From contig CAYQTE010000068.1 in the NCBI GenBank assembly GCA_964420285.1, positions 1 to 25,170 of the forward strand: a DNA stretch of 25,170 bases. The letters run 5' to 3'. Positions 24,303 through 25,170 of the stretch are shown piece after piece; the first letter of the stretch is position 1, and the number at the start of each line of letters is the position of its first letter. Source of the stretch: CAYQTE01 sp964420285 (lineage in GTDB: Bacteria > Planctomycetota > Phycisphaerae > Tepidisphaerales > Tepidisphaeraceae). Made by a program: the position numbers and the translations under genes. The notes below the pieces were generated by a model. The model did not search any database, had not been told where the DNA came from, and was given only the letters and a program-made list of their open reading frames with translations.

Positions 24303-24332
24303 CACGGATCGGCACGGATGGGCACGGATGGT
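24303..24332. repeat. 10 bp tandem repeat (CACGGATSGG) x3
   Basis: Three consecutive units CACGGATCGG, CACGGATGGG and CACGGATGGT. Dispersed words of this type are seen in planctomycete intergenic DNA; no function is evident. Confidence 0.65.
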
Positions 24333-24752
24333 TCGGCCGCGCTCACCACAGGTAAGAAGCAAACCAAACGCATCATTCTCTTCGAGTCTGAGCCTGAGGC
24401 TCATGCCTCAGAGTCGATGACCTTATGCGTTTATCAGTGAAATCCGTGGTTAAACAGCTTTCTCTCCGCGTTCTCCGCGCCTCCGCGTGAGGAATCCTCG
24501 ATCGCCCTGGTTTGGGTTGCGGGCAAAGCTCTCGCCGTGAAATCCGTGGTGGGATCATAGCGGAAATTTTCCGATTTTTCCGTTGCAAAGAATCGTCTGT
24601 TAGGGTATTGTTCTGAGTAGTAATGCACAATGCACAGTGGATAATGGAGGTCGGGCAATTCAGAATGGATAATGGACAGTGGCCAATGAGCAGCCGGCGG
24701 ATCGTCACTCTACTGTCTACTTTCCACTTTCCACCCTCTCGGCCGTGGGCCG

Positions 24753-24919
24753 CCCCCCACCCCCCCCTCTGTTGCATTCGGTTGCATTTGGGACGCGCTG
24801 CGAGAGAGAGGAGAACAGTGAGCACGAGACCTTCTGTCACCGAGTCACCTTGTCACCAAGTCACCATGTCACCCCTACCCCCCACCCCCCCCTCCCGTTG
24901 CATTTGGTTGCATTTGGGG
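24753..24919. repeat. C-run/GTTGCATTTG direct repeat pair with GTCACC array
   Basis: Two ~40 bp copies (24753-24792 and 24878-24919) each have a C-rich run followed by two GTTGCATT(T/C)G units. Between them, 24836-24875 is a five-unit tandem array of GTCACC plus two variable bases. The spacing and size rule out a CRISPR array. Confidence 0.7.
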
Positions 24920-25017
24920 TCATCGAAGCAGCGTGGGAGATCGACCGGCCGTGGGTTCGGCTGGCGAGGCTTCCGAAATGGCGTGAAAAGACCTATACAA
25001 AATCCCACCCGGCCGGG

Positions 25018-25126
25018 CCAAGTTCCAACTCCTGCGGGCCAAGTTCCAACTTTTTCGACACGTTTAGGGCACGTTTTGGACGCGATGTTTGGCGTAAACC
25101 GCGATATCCGACTGAAAACGAGGGTG
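25018..25126. repeat. Direct repeat ~109 bp, copy 2 (partner at 2051)
   Basis: This is colinear with 2051-2159 at about 90% identity and in the same orientation. It begins CCAAGTTCCAACTCC and contains the identical GACGCGATGTTTGGCG core. The two copies are 22,967 bp apart and bracket almost the whole window. Confidence 0.8.
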
Positions 25127-25170
25127 GGGCGAAATGGGGATTGGGGCCCGTTTTTGGCGTAACCATAGTG

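Larger units (their letters stand above)
24096..25170. other. Gene-free, repeat-rich region
   Basis: About 1.07 kb with no convincing gene. Frames on both strands translate to low-complexity, repeat-derived sequence. The segment collects several short repeats, listed separately, plus a 14 bp repeat GTGAAATCCGTGGT at 24437 and 24537, CTCCGCG-type tandem words (24462-24487), a hairpin CTGAGGC/GCCTCAG (24394-24411), and AATGGACAATGG-like degenerate repeats (24621-24690). The first ~75 bases should carry the promoter of the Ig-repeat gene. Confidence 0.6.

Noticed and set aside
24836..24875. Short regular repeats as a possible CRISPR array
   Set aside because: The unit is 8 bp with two variable bases; there are no 25-40 bp repeats, spacers of matching size or cas genes.
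2051..25126. The long direct repeats as attachment sites of an integrated element
   Set aside because: No integrase, tRNA or phage/ICE gene is present and the content between them is ordinary housekeeping and envelope genes; the repeat looks like a dispersed family.
24623..25162. 179-codon frame in the terminal intergenic region
   Set aside because: It runs through several unrelated dispersed repeats (GTCACC array, C-runs, 109 bp element); no ribosome binding site or domain.

Overview
The window reads as chromosomal DNA of a GC-rich planctomycete, most likely of the Phycisphaerae side. The evidence is a LEPR-XLL-type N-terminus on a giant Ig-repeat/dockerin protein, a PEP-CTERM tail on a secreted propeller protein, and many short dispersed intergenic palindromes. 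This placement is inferred from protein motifs only; no rRNA or tRNA gene was recognised.

Layout. 158-1588 (-): secreted PD40-like propeller protein. 1589-3295: two related imperfect-palindrome elements flank a small membrane protein (DUF2721, -). 3296-7737 (+): a tight three-gene unit of GTP-type PEP carboxykinase, a HypB-like G3E GTPase and a P1B-type metal ATPase with a TPC transport motif. 8179-9090 (+): PEP-CTERM propeller protein behind a candidate TTGACA promoter. 9264-13564 (+): a respiratory operon of Rieske protein, cytochrome b fused to cytochrome c, monohaem cytochrome c, outer-membrane beta-barrel protein and cytochrome c lipoprotein. 13655-14167 (-): LysM protein with a clear terminator. 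14531-15847 (+): murA. 16086-16502 (-): glycine-rich RRM RNA-binding protein. 16858-18362 (+): modA and modB with no modC. 18495-18869 (+): DUF488 protein. 18940-19986 (-): PQQ/arylsulfotransferase-like propeller. 20160-24071 (-): 1.3 kresidue exported protein with six near-identical Ig-like repeats, an MBG-like domain and a dockerin. 24096-25170: gene-free, repeat-rich DNA.

How the genes fit together. The bc-type operon would take electrons from quinol through cytochrome b and the Rieske centre to fused and separate c-type haems. The porin-like gene inside the operon raises the possibility of a link to the outer membrane. The PEPCK-GTPase-ATPase unit joins a divalent-metal-dependent central-carbon enzyme to a nickel-chaperone-like GTPase, whose usual metal ligands are changed, and to a transporter of the class associated with Ni/Fe. 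This is the best candidate here for an undescribed functional unit. A ~109 bp direct repeat occurs near both ends of the window, 22,967 bp apart.
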